A DNA stretch of 64,000 bases from Solibacillus ferritrahens (GTDB lineage: Bacteria; Bacillota; Bacilli; Bacillales_A; Planococcaceae): NCBI RefSeq assembly GCF_037027585.1, contig NZ_JAXCLE010000002.1:248001-312000 (forward strand), written 5' to 3'. Below are positions 52,350-61,185 of the stretch, piece by piece (the first letter of the stretch is position 1; every line of letters starts with the position of its first letter). The translations under genes were made by a program, and so were the position numbers. Under the pieces are notes generated by a model. That model worked only from the letters and a program-made list of their open reading frames with translations, did no database searches and had not been told where the DNA came from.

Positions 52350-53606
52350 ATGCAAACAGTTATAGCCTTTATTTTAATTTTTGGCTCACTCGTTTTTTTC
52401 CATGAGCTAGGTCACTTCTTACTTGCAAAGCGCGCGGGCATAATGGTACGCGAATTTGCGATAGGTATGGGACCGAAAATTTTCGGTATGACGAAAGGTG
52501 AAACCATTTATACGCTGCGTCTTTTGCCAATTGGCGGCTACGTGAGGATGGCTGGTGAGGATACTGATACCGTAGAATTACAACCGGGTTATCGGGTAGC
52601 TTTAATAACGAACGAAGACAATATTGTAGAAAAAATTATACTAAATCAAAAAACACATTATCAAAATGTTATATTTTTGGAAGTGGAACGAGCAGATTTA
52701 GAACGTGAACTTTGGATTGAAGGCTATGATGAGGATGACCAATTCGTACGCTACAATGTATCGCGTACAGCAATGGTTGTTGAGAACGGAATGGAGCAAA
52801 TGATTGCACCTCTAGACCGCCAATTTAATTCAAAATCTGTCGGTGCTCGTGCAATGGCGATTTTCGCAGGTCCATTATTCAATTTTATTTTAGCGTTTTT
52901 CATCTTCCTTGTTATCGGACTTATTCAGGGAATCCCTTCCGAAGAGCCAATCATTGCAGAAGTAATCGATAATAACGTTGCGAGCAATGCAGGTATAATG
53001 GAAGGCGATAAAGTCGTGAAGGTAAATGGTCAAGCTATTTCTACCTGGGAGCAATTATCAACACAAATATACGATAATCCGAATAAAACACTAACATTTG
53101 AAGTTGAACGTGAAACAGGAAATGAAATAATTGAACTGACACCAAAACAAGTTGAGCAGGAAGACGGCGCAACTTATGGACAAATTGGTGTTATGCGTAC
53201 GATGGAAAAAAATCCACTCAAGGCAGTTGTCTATGGTGTGGAGGAAACTTACAATATGATTGTTCTCATTGGTACTCTTGTTGGTAAATTGGTTACAGGC
53301 CAATTCTCGATTGATGCTTTGTCCGGTCCGGTAGGGATATATAAAACAACTGAAACTGTTGTAACTTTCGGTCTTTATAATATTCTATACTTCGCCGCAA
53401 TGCTAAGCGTAAACTTGGGAATCATGAACTTGCTTCCTTTACCGGCACTTGACGGAGGCCGCCTATTATTCTTCGCAGTAGAAGCGGTAAGAGGTAAACC
53501 AATTGATCGTCAAAAAGAAGGCATGGTTCACTTCGTCGGAATTCTGCTCTTGATGATATTAATGGTCGTAGTGACCTGGAACGATATCCAGCGATTCTTC
53601 TTCTAA
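52350..53606 (+). CDS. rseP: Site-2 protease RseP/RasP
   Basis: RasP cuts membrane-embedded substrates such as anti-sigma factors and signal-peptide remnants. The 418-aa product has the zinc motif HELGH (18-22) in the first transmembrane helix, a PDZ domain (about 195-270, with GIMEGDKVVKVNGQAIS), and the distal NLLPLPALDGGRLLF motif containing the third zinc ligand. The SD GGTGGGAG lies before the ATG. The 137-base upstream gap has a weak bulged hairpin and no certain promoter. Confidence 0.97.
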   Translation: MQTVIAFILIFGSLVFFHELGHFLLAKRAGIMVREFAIGMGPKIFGMTKGETIYTLRLLPIGGYVRMAGEDTDTVELQPGYRVALITNEDNIVEKIILNQKTHYQNVIFLEVERADLERELWIEGYDEDDQFVRYNVSRTAMVVENGMEQMIAPLDRQFNSKSVGARAMAIFAGPLFNFILAFFIFLVIGLIQGIPSEEPIIAEVIDNNVASNAGIMEGDKVVKVNGQAISTWEQLSTQIYDNPNKTLTFEVERETGNEIIELTPKQVEQEDGATYGQIGVMRTMEKNPLKAVVYGVEETYNMIVLIGTLVGKLVTGQFSIDALSGPVGIYKTTETVVTFGLYNILYFAAMLSVNLGIMNLLPLPALDGGRLLFFAVEAVRGKPIDRQKEGMVHFVGILLLMILMVVVTWNDIQRFFF

Positions 53607-53641
53607 AATTAATTAAGATGATTTAGCTAAGTGACCAGCAA

Positions 53642-53750
53642 GTAGATTGGAATGAAGGGGAGGCGACTCCTGGGGGAATAGCGTGACGCCTGAGACTACA
53701 GGCTCAGGCCACGCCCCCCGGAAAGCGTCCGACCCGTAATGGAAATCTAC
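53642..53750 (+). repeat. GC-rich, highly structured intergenic repeat element
   Basis: This 109-bp segment stands out by GC content. It ends in inverted GTAGATT (53642-53648) / AATCTAC (53744-53750). Inside, GCGTG plus GCCTGAG pair with CTCAGGC plus CACGC (a 2-nt bulge), and an outer GGGGG/CCCCC pairing encloses them. The motifs GGCGACTCCTGGGGG and GGAAAGCGTCC belong to a dispersed repeat I recall from many Bacillaceae/Planococcaceae intergenic regions. It has no ORF. Confidence 0.8.
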
Positions 53751-53800
53751 CCCATGTCGATGTAGAATCTCTTTTAAACAAAATAGGTTTAAAAATGACG

Positions 53801-53839
53801 GCTTTGAGCGTTTGTATGAATAATACTAGCGTTCAAAGC
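53801..53839 (+). other. Hairpin in the proS upstream region
   Basis: A 10-bp stem (53801-53810 with 53830-53839, one G-U pair) has a 19-nt loop and no T run. In the rest of the rseP-proS gap (53607-53952) I see no clear promoter. The T-box consensus is not convincing. Confidence 0.45.
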
Positions 53840-53964
53840 TAAATTTGATTAGTATTATAGAAGTAGCATTTAATTTAGTTAATGTGTATTCAACAATCAT
53901 TGGCTATAGCGCAGATAATAATGAAATATAGATCATTCTTAAATTAAAAAAGGTGGCACTACTT

Positions 53965-55671
53965 ATGAAACAAACAAAAACGTTTATTCCTACTTTAAGG
54001 GAGAATCCAGCTGATGCCGATGTAAAATCACACCGCATGCTAATGCGTGCAGGCTTTATCCGCCAAAACGCATCGGGAGTATACTCATACTTACCATTAG
54101 CTCGCAAAGTATTAGCGAAAATCGAGCAAATTATCCGTGAAGAAATGGAAGCAGTTAATTCCATTGAGTTATTAATGCCAGCACTTCAACCAGCTGAACT
54201 ATGGCAGGAATCAGGTCGTTGGGAAGCATATGGTCCAGAACTTATGCGCTTAAAAGACCGTCATGACCGTGATTTCGCATTAGGGGCAACACATGAAGAA
54301 GTAATTACAACTTTAGTTCGTGATGAAATAAAATCATACAAAAAGTTACCGTTAACACTTTATCAAATTCAAAGTAAATTCCGTGATGAAAAACGTCCAC
54401 GCTTTGGTTTATTACGTGGTCGTGAATTTATCATGAAAGATGCGTATTCATTCCATGCTTCTCGTGAGTCGTTAGATGCGACTTATGATGATATGTACCG
54501 TGCATATTCAAATATTTTCTCTCGTCTTGGCTTAAACTTCCGTGCAGTAATTGCGGATGCTGGAACGATTGGCGGTAAAGGTACTCATGAATTTATGGTT
54601 CTATCTGAAATTGGTGAAGATACAATTGCTTACTCGGATTCTTCTGATTATGCTGCCAATATTGAAATGGCGGAAGTTGTTGTAGAATATACAGCACCTA
54701 CAACGCCAATGAAAGAAGTTGAAAAGATCGCAACACCTGATCAAAAGACAATCGAAGAAGTTTCGACATTCTTAAATGTAGAAGCATCGAATGTTATTAA
54801 ATCATTAGTATTTAATGTTGATGGGGAACTGGTTGTTGTTTTAGCACGTGGCGACCACGAAATTAACGATATTAAGCTTAAAAATGCATTGGGAGCTACG
54901 TCTGTAGAGTTAGCTGATGATGCTGCTATAAAAGAATTGCTGGGCTGCGCACCAGGTTCAATTGGTCCAGTTAAATTACCGGTCAATGTAAAAGTTATTG
55001 CCGATAATGCAATTAAATCAATTCGTAACGGTGTAGCCGGTGCGAATGAAGATGGCTTCCACTTATTAAACGTAAATCCTGAGCGTGACTTTGCAATCGG
55101 TTCTTATGAAGATATTCGCTTTATCCAAGTAGGAGACCCTTCTCCAGATGGTGAGGGAGTTATTAAATTTGCTGAAGGAATTGAAGTTGGTCATATCTTC
55201 AAATTAGGTACAACTTATTCAGCAAAATTAAATGCTACGTTCCTTGATGAGCAGGGGAAAGCACAACCGTTTATTATGGGATGCTACGGTATTGGGGTTT
55301 CACGCTTATTAGCTGCTGTTGCAGAACATTTCCAAGATGAAAACGGATTTGTATGGCCTGCACAATTAGCTCCATATGATTTACAATTAGTACCGATTAA
55401 TACAAAAGACGAAGCACAAGTACAATTAGCAGACGAACTATACGGTGTATTAAAATCGTATCGTTATGACGTGCTATATGATGACCGTGCTGAGCGTGCA
55501 GGCGTTAAATTTGCCGATGCAGACTTAATTGGCTTGCCTGTCCGTATTACAGTAGGTAAAAAAGCTTCTGAAGGTTTAGTAGAAGTGAAGTTCCGTGCGA
55601 CTGGCGAATCGGCAGAATGGGCTAAAGAAGAAGTAGTAGATCGTTTAAACGAATTTTTCCGTCAAAACTAA
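53965..55671 (+). CDS. proS: Prolyl-tRNA synthetase
   Basis: ProRS charges tRNA-Pro. The 568-aa product is the bacterial long form: class II motifs 1-3 in the N-terminal catalytic domain (RAGFIRQNASGVYSYLPLA; FRDEKRPRFGLLRGREFIMK; GCYGIGVSRLLAA), an inserted YbaK-like editing domain (about 225-385, with NVIKSLVF and DNAIKSIRNGVAGAN), and a C-terminal anticodon-binding domain. The ATG at 53965 follows AAAGGTGG; the in-frame GTG at 53953 overlaps the SD. Confidence 0.98.
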   Translation: MKQTKTFIPTLRENPADADVKSHRMLMRAGFIRQNASGVYSYLPLARKVLAKIEQIIREEMEAVNSIELLMPALQPAELWQESGRWEAYGPELMRLKDRHDRDFALGATHEEVITTLVRDEIKSYKKLPLTLYQIQSKFRDEKRPRFGLLRGREFIMKDAYSFHASRESLDATYDDMYRAYSNIFSRLGLNFRAVIADAGTIGGKGTHEFMVLSEIGEDTIAYSDSSDYAANIEMAEVVVEYTAPTTPMKEVEKIATPDQKTIEEVSTFLNVEASNVIKSLVFNVDGELVVVLARGDHEINDIKLKNALGATSVELADDAAIKELLGCAPGSIGPVKLPVNVKVIADNAIKSIRNGVAGANEDGFHLLNVNPERDFAIGSYEDIRFIQVGDPSPDGEGVIKFAEGIEVGHIFKLGTTYSAKLNATFLDEQGKAQPFIMGCYGIGVSRLLAAVAEHFQDENGFVWPAQLAPYDLQLVPINTKDEAQVQLADELYGVLKSYRYDVLYDDRAERAGVKFADADLIGLPVRITVGKKASEGLVEVKFRATGESAEWAKEEVVDRLNEFFRQN

Positions 55672-55696
55672 TAATTTGTTAAGATAGAGAGAATGG

Positions 55697-55731
55697 GAAA
55701 GTACAATTTACATGTACTTTCTTTTCTTTTT
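55697..55731 (+). terminator. Terminator after proS
   Basis: A 9-bp perfect stem GAAAGTACA (55697-55705) pairs with 55713-55721, followed by a T-rich tract. Confidence 0.9.
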
Positions 55732-55782
55732 CATTGGATGTGAAGGGTCCATAATTGATGGCGGGGGTTGTTATAGCTGATT

Positions 55783-55969
55783 AGGGGTAACAATTCCGCT
55801 TATTTGGTAAATTAATTGAAATTCAGTCGAAATAGAGGTAAAAATTCCTCTTATGCATACTGAAAAACATGAAAAACGCTGATTTTTCAATGGATAACGG
55901 TAAAAACTACCCTTATTTACATCCAAATGAAGCCCAAACTGCAAATAACGGTAAAAACTCCGCTTATTT
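55783..55969 (+). repeat. Array of four degenerate 23-nt hairpin repeats
   Basis: Copies lie at 55783-55805, 55834-55856, 55896-55918 and 55947-55969 (starts 51, 62 and 51 nt apart). The core is GGTAAAAACTCCGCTTAT, with a GGTAA-loop side and a CTTAT side. Copies 2-4 can each fold into a short stem around a TAAAAA-type loop; copy 1 is weaker. An extra hairpin (TGAAAAA 55870-55876 / TTTTTCA 55883-55889) lies between copies 2 and 3. No ORF or promoter was seen. Confidence 0.8.
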
Positions 55970-56049
55970 TAAACGAAGGGGATTGTTTTTTTTTGTGCCC
56001 GCCCGGAATTCCTCCACCTCATATTGAAAAAAAGCATTAAAAGAAAGGG

Positions 56050-59000
56050 TTGAAACAATTGTCAAAACAGGAAGGAAGACAAAAATTCCTACTATTAATC
56101 CAACAACTTGAATTAACTGATGATGTCTACATGTCCTTTTTTGAAAATGGCACACTCGAACGAGTAACCGTCCATAAAAAGAAACGAATTTGGCATTTTA
56201 AAATTAAAATAGAAAATATTTTGCCATTCCAAGTGTATCAATTACTTCGTATGCGTCTAGCAGAGAAGTTTTCTCATATAGCCAATGTCCTATTAACAGT
56301 AGAATCCCACAATCCTGTAGTGAATGAGCAGCATATTCTTGACTATTGGCAAGTGGCAATTGAACAAATGAGCGACATGTCGCCATTATTGCGCGAAAAC
56401 CTCATGAAACAAACACCACGATGGACAGGTCATAAGCTTGTAGTGACATCGATGCTGGAAGTGGAATATTTATCATTAAAATCAAAGTATACGGATAAAA
56501 TTGCGGAGTCTTATAAAACATTTGGTTTTCCACATATTCCATTAGAATTCCAACTTATTGAGGAATCGGATGAGTTCATCGCACAGCAGGAAGCTTTTTA
56601 CGAGCAGCGTAAAGAAGAGGAAGAACGTTTGTCAAAACAGGCAATGGCCGATTTTGCAGCACGTGAAAAAGAGAAGGCAAATAATCCGGGCGCTGCGATG
56701 CAAGGAGATGCTCCATTCCAAATTGGTGCACTTATAAAAAATCCAGAGCCAGTTGAAATCCGTACAGTGTTGGAAGAAGAGCGTTCAATTGTATTGGAAG
56801 GCTTTATTTTTGCTTGTGAAGTGAAGGAACTGAGAAGTGGCCGTTCATTATTGGAACTTAAAATTTCCGACTACACCGATTCTCTTCTCGTAAAAATGTT
56901 CTCAAACGGTGACGAAGATGTTGTGAAAATGAAGCAAATAAGTAAAGGAATGTGGGTTCGTGTACGCGGCTCAATCCAACTTGATACATTTGCCCGTGAT
57001 TTAGTTATGATGGTGAAGGATATTAATGAAATTAAGCATGAACCTCGTAAAGATCATGCTCCAGAAGGTGAAAAACGAGTTGAGCTTCATTTGCATACGC
57101 CGATGAGCCAGATGGATGCTATGACGTCCGTTGATAAATTAGTTGCCCAAGCAGCAAAATGGGGGCATCCCGCAATTGCGATAACCGATCATGCAGTCGT
57201 GCAGGCATTCCCTGATGCATATGCTGCAGGGAAGAAAAATGGCATAAAGGTTATTTATGGTGTGGAAGCAAACTTAGTGGATGACGGGAAGCCAATTGTG
57301 TATGATCCGATTGATATTGATTTGGAGGAAGCTACGTACGTCGTATTTGACGTAGAGACAACAGGTTTTTCAAATGTATATGATACGATTATCGAGCTAG
57401 CGGCTGTAAAAATAAAAAATGGCCAAGTTATAGATACGTTTGAACGTTTTTCAAATCCCCATCGCAAACTAACAGCAAAAATCATTGAACTTACACATAT
57501 TACAGATGATATGCTCGTCAATGCACCAGAGCTTAATGATGTAATCCGTGAATTTCATGACTTTATTGGCGACGGGGTTGTCGTTGCCCACAATGCAGCG
57601 TTCGATTTAGGTTTCTTATATGTTGCCTACAAAAACGCAGGCATTGAAGTTAGGCATCCAGGTATCGATACGGTCGAGCTTTCCCGACTTGTAAATCCCG
57701 GACAAAAATCGCATAGCTTAAAAACATTAACGAAAAAATATAATATTGAATTAACGCAGCATCACCGGGCAATTTACGATACGGAAGCTACCGGTGAACT
57801 ATTCCTGCATTTACTCAAACAGTCCGCCGATTTAGGTATAAAAAACCTGATTGAAATGAATGACCATGTAGGCGGCGAAGAAGGATATAAGCAGGCACGC
57901 CCAAGTCACTGTACAGTATTGGCAGTGGATGATGCTGGCTTGAAGAATCTTTTCAAATTAATTTCGATATCGCACACGGAAACATTTTATCGAGTACCAC
58001 GTATTCGCCGTTCGGATCTGCAGCGGTTACGCCAAGGTTTAATTGTCGGTTCAGGCTGTTCGAATGGTGAGTTGTTTGAAACAATGATGAATAAAACACA
58101 GGAAGAAGCCGAACGCATTGCAAAGTTTTATGATTATTTGGAAGTCATGCCAAAACCTGTTTACTCTCAATTGGTTGATGGGGGTACGGTACATGATGAA
58201 TGGGCTTTGGAGGATATTATTCGCCGTATCGTAAAACTTGGTAAAAAGTTGAACCTGCCTGTTGTTGCAACAGGAAATGTCCATTACCTGCATGAAACAG
58301 ATGCAAAGTTCCGCCAAATTCTAGTCGGTTCGATGGGTGGTGCAAATCCACTGAATCGTAACCCTTTGCCAAAAGTCCACTTCCGTACGACAAATGAAAT
58401 GTTGAAGGAATTCGACTTTTTAGGACCAGATTTAGCGAAAGAAGTTGTTGTAACGAATACACAGCTAGTTGCAAATATGATTGGTGATGTAAAACCGATT
58501 AAAGATGACTTGTATACACCGAAAATTGAAGGTTCTGATGACGAAGTAACGAATTTAACATACGAAATGGCACATCTGATTTACGGGGAAAATTTACCGG
58601 AAATTGTACAAGCTCGAATCGATAAAGAGCTAAAATCCATTTTAGGACATGGATTCGGCGTTATTTATTTAATCTCGGCAAAGCTTGTAAAAAAATCATT
58701 GGCAGATGGATACTTAGTAGGTTCGCGTGGTTCGGTCGGATCATCACTCGTTGCCACATTTATGGAAATTACTGAAGTGAATCCGTTGCCTCCGCATTAT
58801 GTCTGCCCTAATTGTAAACATTCGGAGTTTATTGCAGATGGATCTGTTGCCTCCGGTTATGACTTACCGAACAAAGAATGTCCGGAGTGTGGGGCACAGT
58901 ATAAAAAAGACGGTCAGGATATCCCGTTCGAAACCTTCCTTGGATTTAAGGGAGATAAAGTACCCGACATCGATTTGAACTTCTCAGGAGAATATCAGCC

Positions 59001-60384
59001 GCAAGCCCATAATTACACGAAGGTGCTTTTCGGTGAAGAATATGTATTCCGTGCTGGAACAATAGGGACAGTTGCGGAAAAGACAGCATATGGCTATGTA
59101 AAAGGTTATGGAAGCGATAATGGTATAACGTACCGCAATGCCGAAGTAGATCGCTTAGTTCAAGGATGTACAGGCGTAAAACGTACAACAGGGCAACACC
59201 CAGGTGGAATCATTGTTGTACCGGATTATATGGATATATATGATTTCTCTCCGGTACAGTTCCCTGCAGATGCGCAAGACTCTGAATGGAAAACAACTCA
59301 CTTTGACTTCCATTCGATTCATGATAATATTTTAAAACTCGATATACTCGGTCACGATGATCCAACTGTAATTCGTATGTTACAGGATTTATCAGGAATT
59401 GATCCAAAGACAATTCCAACAGATGATCCAATTGTCATGAAAATTTTTAGTTCGACAGAGACACTTGGTGTGACAGATAAACAAATAGGTGCAAAAACAG
59501 GTACGCTTGGCATTCCTGAGTTTGGTACAAAGTTTGTTCGTCAAATGCTGGAAGAAACAAAACCAACGACATTTAGTGAACTTGTACAAATTTCTGGACT
59601 TTCTCATGGAACGGACGTTTGGTTAGGAAATGCAGCCGAGCTTATTAAAGACGGTACTTGTGTATTAAAAGAAGTAATTGGCTGTCGTGACGATATTATG
59701 GTGTATTTAATCTATCAGGATTTAGAGCCATCATTTGCCTTTAAAATTATGGAATCTGTACGTAAAGGAAAAGGCTTAACAGAAGAAATGGAAGCTGAAA
59801 TGCGCGCGAAAAAAGTACCGGAATGGTATATCGATTCATGTAAAAAGATAAAATACATGTTCCCGAAAGCCCATGCCGCAGCCTATGTTTTAATGGCGGT
59901 ACGTATCGCATGGTTTAAAGTCCACCATCCAATACTTTATTATGCAGCCTACTTTACAGTGCGTGCATCTGATTTTGATTTAATTGCGATGACACAGGGT
60001 TCTGTCATGATTCGTAAAAAAATTGATGAAATTAATATGAAGGGGCTCGATGCAGCTCCGAAAGAAAAAAGTTTGTTAACGGTTATGGAAATTGCGCTTG
60101 AAATGTGTGAACGAGGCATGAGCTTCAAGAAAGTGGATTTATACCGTTCACATGCGAGTGAGTTTATAATTGAAGGGAATTCGTTGATTCCACCGTTTGA
60201 TGCGATACCTGGACTTGGTACAAACGTAGCAAAACAAATCGTAGAAGCGCGAAAAAACGGTGAATTCCTATCAAAAGAGGATTTACAGCAACGTGGTCGT
60301 GTATCGAAAACTTTAATTGAGTACATGGATGAATTAGGCTGCCTTGAAGGTATGCCGGATGCCAATCAGCTTTCACTATTTTAA
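56050..60384 (+). CDS. polC: DNA polymerase III alpha subunit, PolC type
   Basis: PolC is the main replicative polymerase of low-GC Gram-positives, with built-in proofreading. The 1444-aa product (B. subtilis 1437) has an N-terminal domain, an OB fold (about 240-340), a PHP domain (HLHTPMSQMDAM) into which a DnaQ-like 3'-5' exonuclease is inserted (FDVETTGFSN, HNAAFDLGFL, HHRAIYDTEATGE), a zinc site (CPNCKHSEF and CPECGAQY), the polymerase core (DIDLNFSG) and a helix-hairpin-helix end. Start: TTG at 56050 gives MKQLS like B. subtilis MEQLS, but the AAAGGG SD better suits the in-frame TTG at 56059. Both lack a strong SD, so expression may be modest. Confidence 0.97.
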   Translation: MKQLSKQEGRQKFLLLIQQLELTDDVYMSFFENGTLERVTVHKKKRIWHFKIKIENILPFQVYQLLRMRLAEKFSHIANVLLTVESHNPVVNEQHILDYWQVAIEQMSDMSPLLRENLMKQTPRWTGHKLVVTSMLEVEYLSLKSKYTDKIAESYKTFGFPHIPLEFQLIEESDEFIAQQEAFYEQRKEEEERLSKQAMADFAAREKEKANNPGAAMQGDAPFQIGALIKNPEPVEIRTVLEEERSIVLEGFIFACEVKELRSGRSLLELKISDYTDSLLVKMFSNGDEDVVKMKQISKGMWVRVRGSIQLDTFARDLVMMVKDINEIKHEPRKDHAPEGEKRVELHLHTPMSQMDAMTSVDKLVAQAAKWGHPAIAITDHAVVQAFPDAYAAGKKNGIKVIYGVEANLVDDGKPIVYDPIDIDLEEATYVVFDVETTGFSNVYDTIIELAAVKIKNGQVIDTFERFSNPHRKLTAKIIELTHITDDMLVNAPELNDVIREFHDFIGDGVVVAHNAAFDLGFLYVAYKNAGIEVRHPGIDTVELSRLVNPGQKSHSLKTLTKKYNIELTQHHRAIYDTEATGELFLHLLKQSADLGIKNLIEMNDHVGGEEGYKQARPSHCTVLAVDDAGLKNLFKLISISHTETFYRVPRIRRSDLQRLRQGLIVGSGCSNGELFETMMNKTQEEAERIAKFYDYLEVMPKPVYSQLVDGGTVHDEWALEDIIRRIVKLGKKLNLPVVATGNVHYLHETDAKFRQILVGSMGGANPLNRNPLPKVHFRTTNEMLKEFDFLGPDLAKEVVVTNTQLVANMIGDVKPIKDDLYTPKIEGSDDEVTNLTYEMAHLIYGENLPEIVQARIDKELKSILGHGFGVIYLISAKLVKKSLADGYLVGSRGSVGSSLVATFMEITEVNPLPPHYVCPNCKHSEFIADGSVASGYDLPNKECPECGAQYKKDGQDIPFETFLGFKGDKVPDIDLNFSGEYQPQAHNYTKVLFGEEYVFRAGTIGTVAEKTAYGYVKGYGSDNGITYRNAEVDRLVQGCTGVKRTTGQHPGGIIVVPDYMDIYDFSPVQFPADAQDSEWKTTHFDFHSIHDNILKLDILGHDDPTVIRMLQDLSGIDPKTIPTDDPIVMKIFSSTETLGVTDKQIGAKTGTLGIPEFGTKFVRQMLEETKPTTFSELVQISGLSHGTDVWLGNAAELIKDGTCVLKEVIGCRDDIMVYLIYQDLEPSFAFKIMESVRKGKGLTEEMEAEMRAKKVPEWYIDSCKKIKYMFPKAHAAAYVLMAVRIAWFKVHHPILYYAAYFTVRASDFDLIAMTQGSVMIRKKIDEINMKGLDAAPKEKSLLTVMEIALEMCERGMSFKKVDLYRSHASEFIIEGNSLIPPFDAIPGLGTNVAKQIVEARKNGEFLSKEDLQQRGRVSKTLIEYMDELGCLEGMPDANQLSLF

Positions 60385-60399
60385 GACGAAATTATATTG

Positions 60400-60452
60400 T
60401 AGCATACAGCAAAAGGCAATATTTGCATTCAATAAGCCTTTATGCTATGCTA
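60400..60452 (+). other. Two-step hairpin just after polC
   Basis: TAGCATA (60400-60406) pairs with TATGCTA (60446-60452), and AAAGGC (60412-60417) pairs with GCCTTT (60436-60441), separated by small internal loops. No T run follows. Confidence 0.5.
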
Positions 60453-60482
60453 AAATCAATAATTTGTTGATAGTTCGCCAGC

Positions 60483-60510
60483 AAAAGAGTGGGTTTTCCC
60501 GCTCTTTTCT
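60483..60510 (+). terminator. Terminator-like hairpin after polC (arm A of the element)
   Basis: AAAAGAGTGGG (60483-60493), a TTTT loop and CCCGCTCTTTT (60498-60508) form an 11-bp stem with one G-U pair. The T tract is short. It is a probable polC terminator. Confidence 0.7.
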
Positions 60511-60526
60511 GTTGTTTACACAACTA

Positions 60527-60576
60527 TTTATCTTCATTCAGCAAGCGTTTTAAAACGCTTGCTGAATGAAGATAAA
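60527..60576 (+). repeat. Perfect 50-bp palindrome (arm C of the element)
   Basis: Arms of 25 bp (60527-60551 and 60552-60576) are exact reverse complements with no spacer; the centre is GTTTTAAAAC. The bases just outside do not continue the symmetry. Confidence 0.97.
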
Positions 60577-60686
60577 CCACTGGCGAATATCACAAATTTC
60601 AATTGAAACAATTCAATGAATACTCGTCTTTTGTTTAACAAATAACATCATGATTTTTAAGAGACAAAGACGCTAGGGAGGATACG

Positions 60687-61172
60687 ATGAGCAAAGTTAC
60701 GTCGATCATTGAAGAGCTAGTGACACCGATCGTGGAAGAGCTTGAATTAGAATTAGTTGATATCGAGTTCCTAAAAGAAGGACGCGACTGGTTCCTTCGT
60801 ATTTACGTTGATACACCTGAGGGCGGCATTGATATTTTACAATGCGCACAAGTGAGTGAGCGTTTAAGCGAGAAACTGGATGAAAACGATCCAATCGAGC
60901 AAAACTATTATTTAGAAGTTTCTTCACCAGGAGCCGAACGTCCATTAAAAAAACAACAGGACTTTGAAAAAGCAATCGGCAAATACATTTTTGTGAAAAC
61001 TTATGAGCCAATTAAGGATTTAAAAGAATTCTATGGTTATTTACGCGCATATACAGATGAATATTTAGAAATCGAATTCCGTATTAAAACACGTAAAGTT
61101 ACAGTACAAATTGAAAAAGAAAAAATTGCGCAGGCACGTCTTGCCATCGATTTTTCAGATAAGCAAATTTAG
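60687..61172 (+). CDS. rimP: Ribosome maturation factor RimP
   Basis: RimP assists 30S assembly. The 161-aa product has an N-terminal alpha/beta domain (VDIEFLKEGRDWFLRIYVD), the EVSSPGAERPLKKQQDF motif and a C-terminal SH3-like domain. The SD AGGGAGGA lies before the ATG. It opens the conserved rimP-nusA-rnpM-ylxQ-infB operon. No clear promoter was found between the polC element and this start (60599-60686). Confidence 0.97.
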   Translation: MSKVTSIIEELVTPIVEELELELVDIEFLKEGRDWFLRIYVDTPEGGIDILQCAQVSERLSEKLDENDPIEQNYYLEVSSPGAERPLKKQQDFEKAIGKYIFVKTYEPIKDLKEFYGYLRAYTDEYLEIEFRIKTRKVTVQIEKEKIAQARLAIDFSDKQI

Positions 61173-61185
61173 GAGTGAAAACAAA

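Larger units (their letters stand above)
60461..60598 (+). repeat. Nested inverted-repeat element that can fold as a four-way junction
   Basis: Outer arms: 60461-60481 pairs with 60580-60598 over 19 bp with two single-base bulges. Inside, three hairpins follow with only 1-3 unpaired bases between them: 60483-60508 (11 bp), 60511-60524 (5 bp) and 60527-60576 (25-bp palindrome arms). The whole 138 nt is accounted for by pairing. It has no ORF and I recognise no family. Confidence 0.85.

Noticed and set aside
53751..53964. Possible T-box riboswitch before proS, because of GGTGGCAC just upstream of the start
   Set aside because: The motif is part of the SD, there is no terminator/antiterminator pair, and no specifier-loop architecture could be traced.
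55783..55969. CRISPR array
   Set aside because: Only four degenerate copies, repeats differ from each other, spacers are irregular and there are no cas genes.
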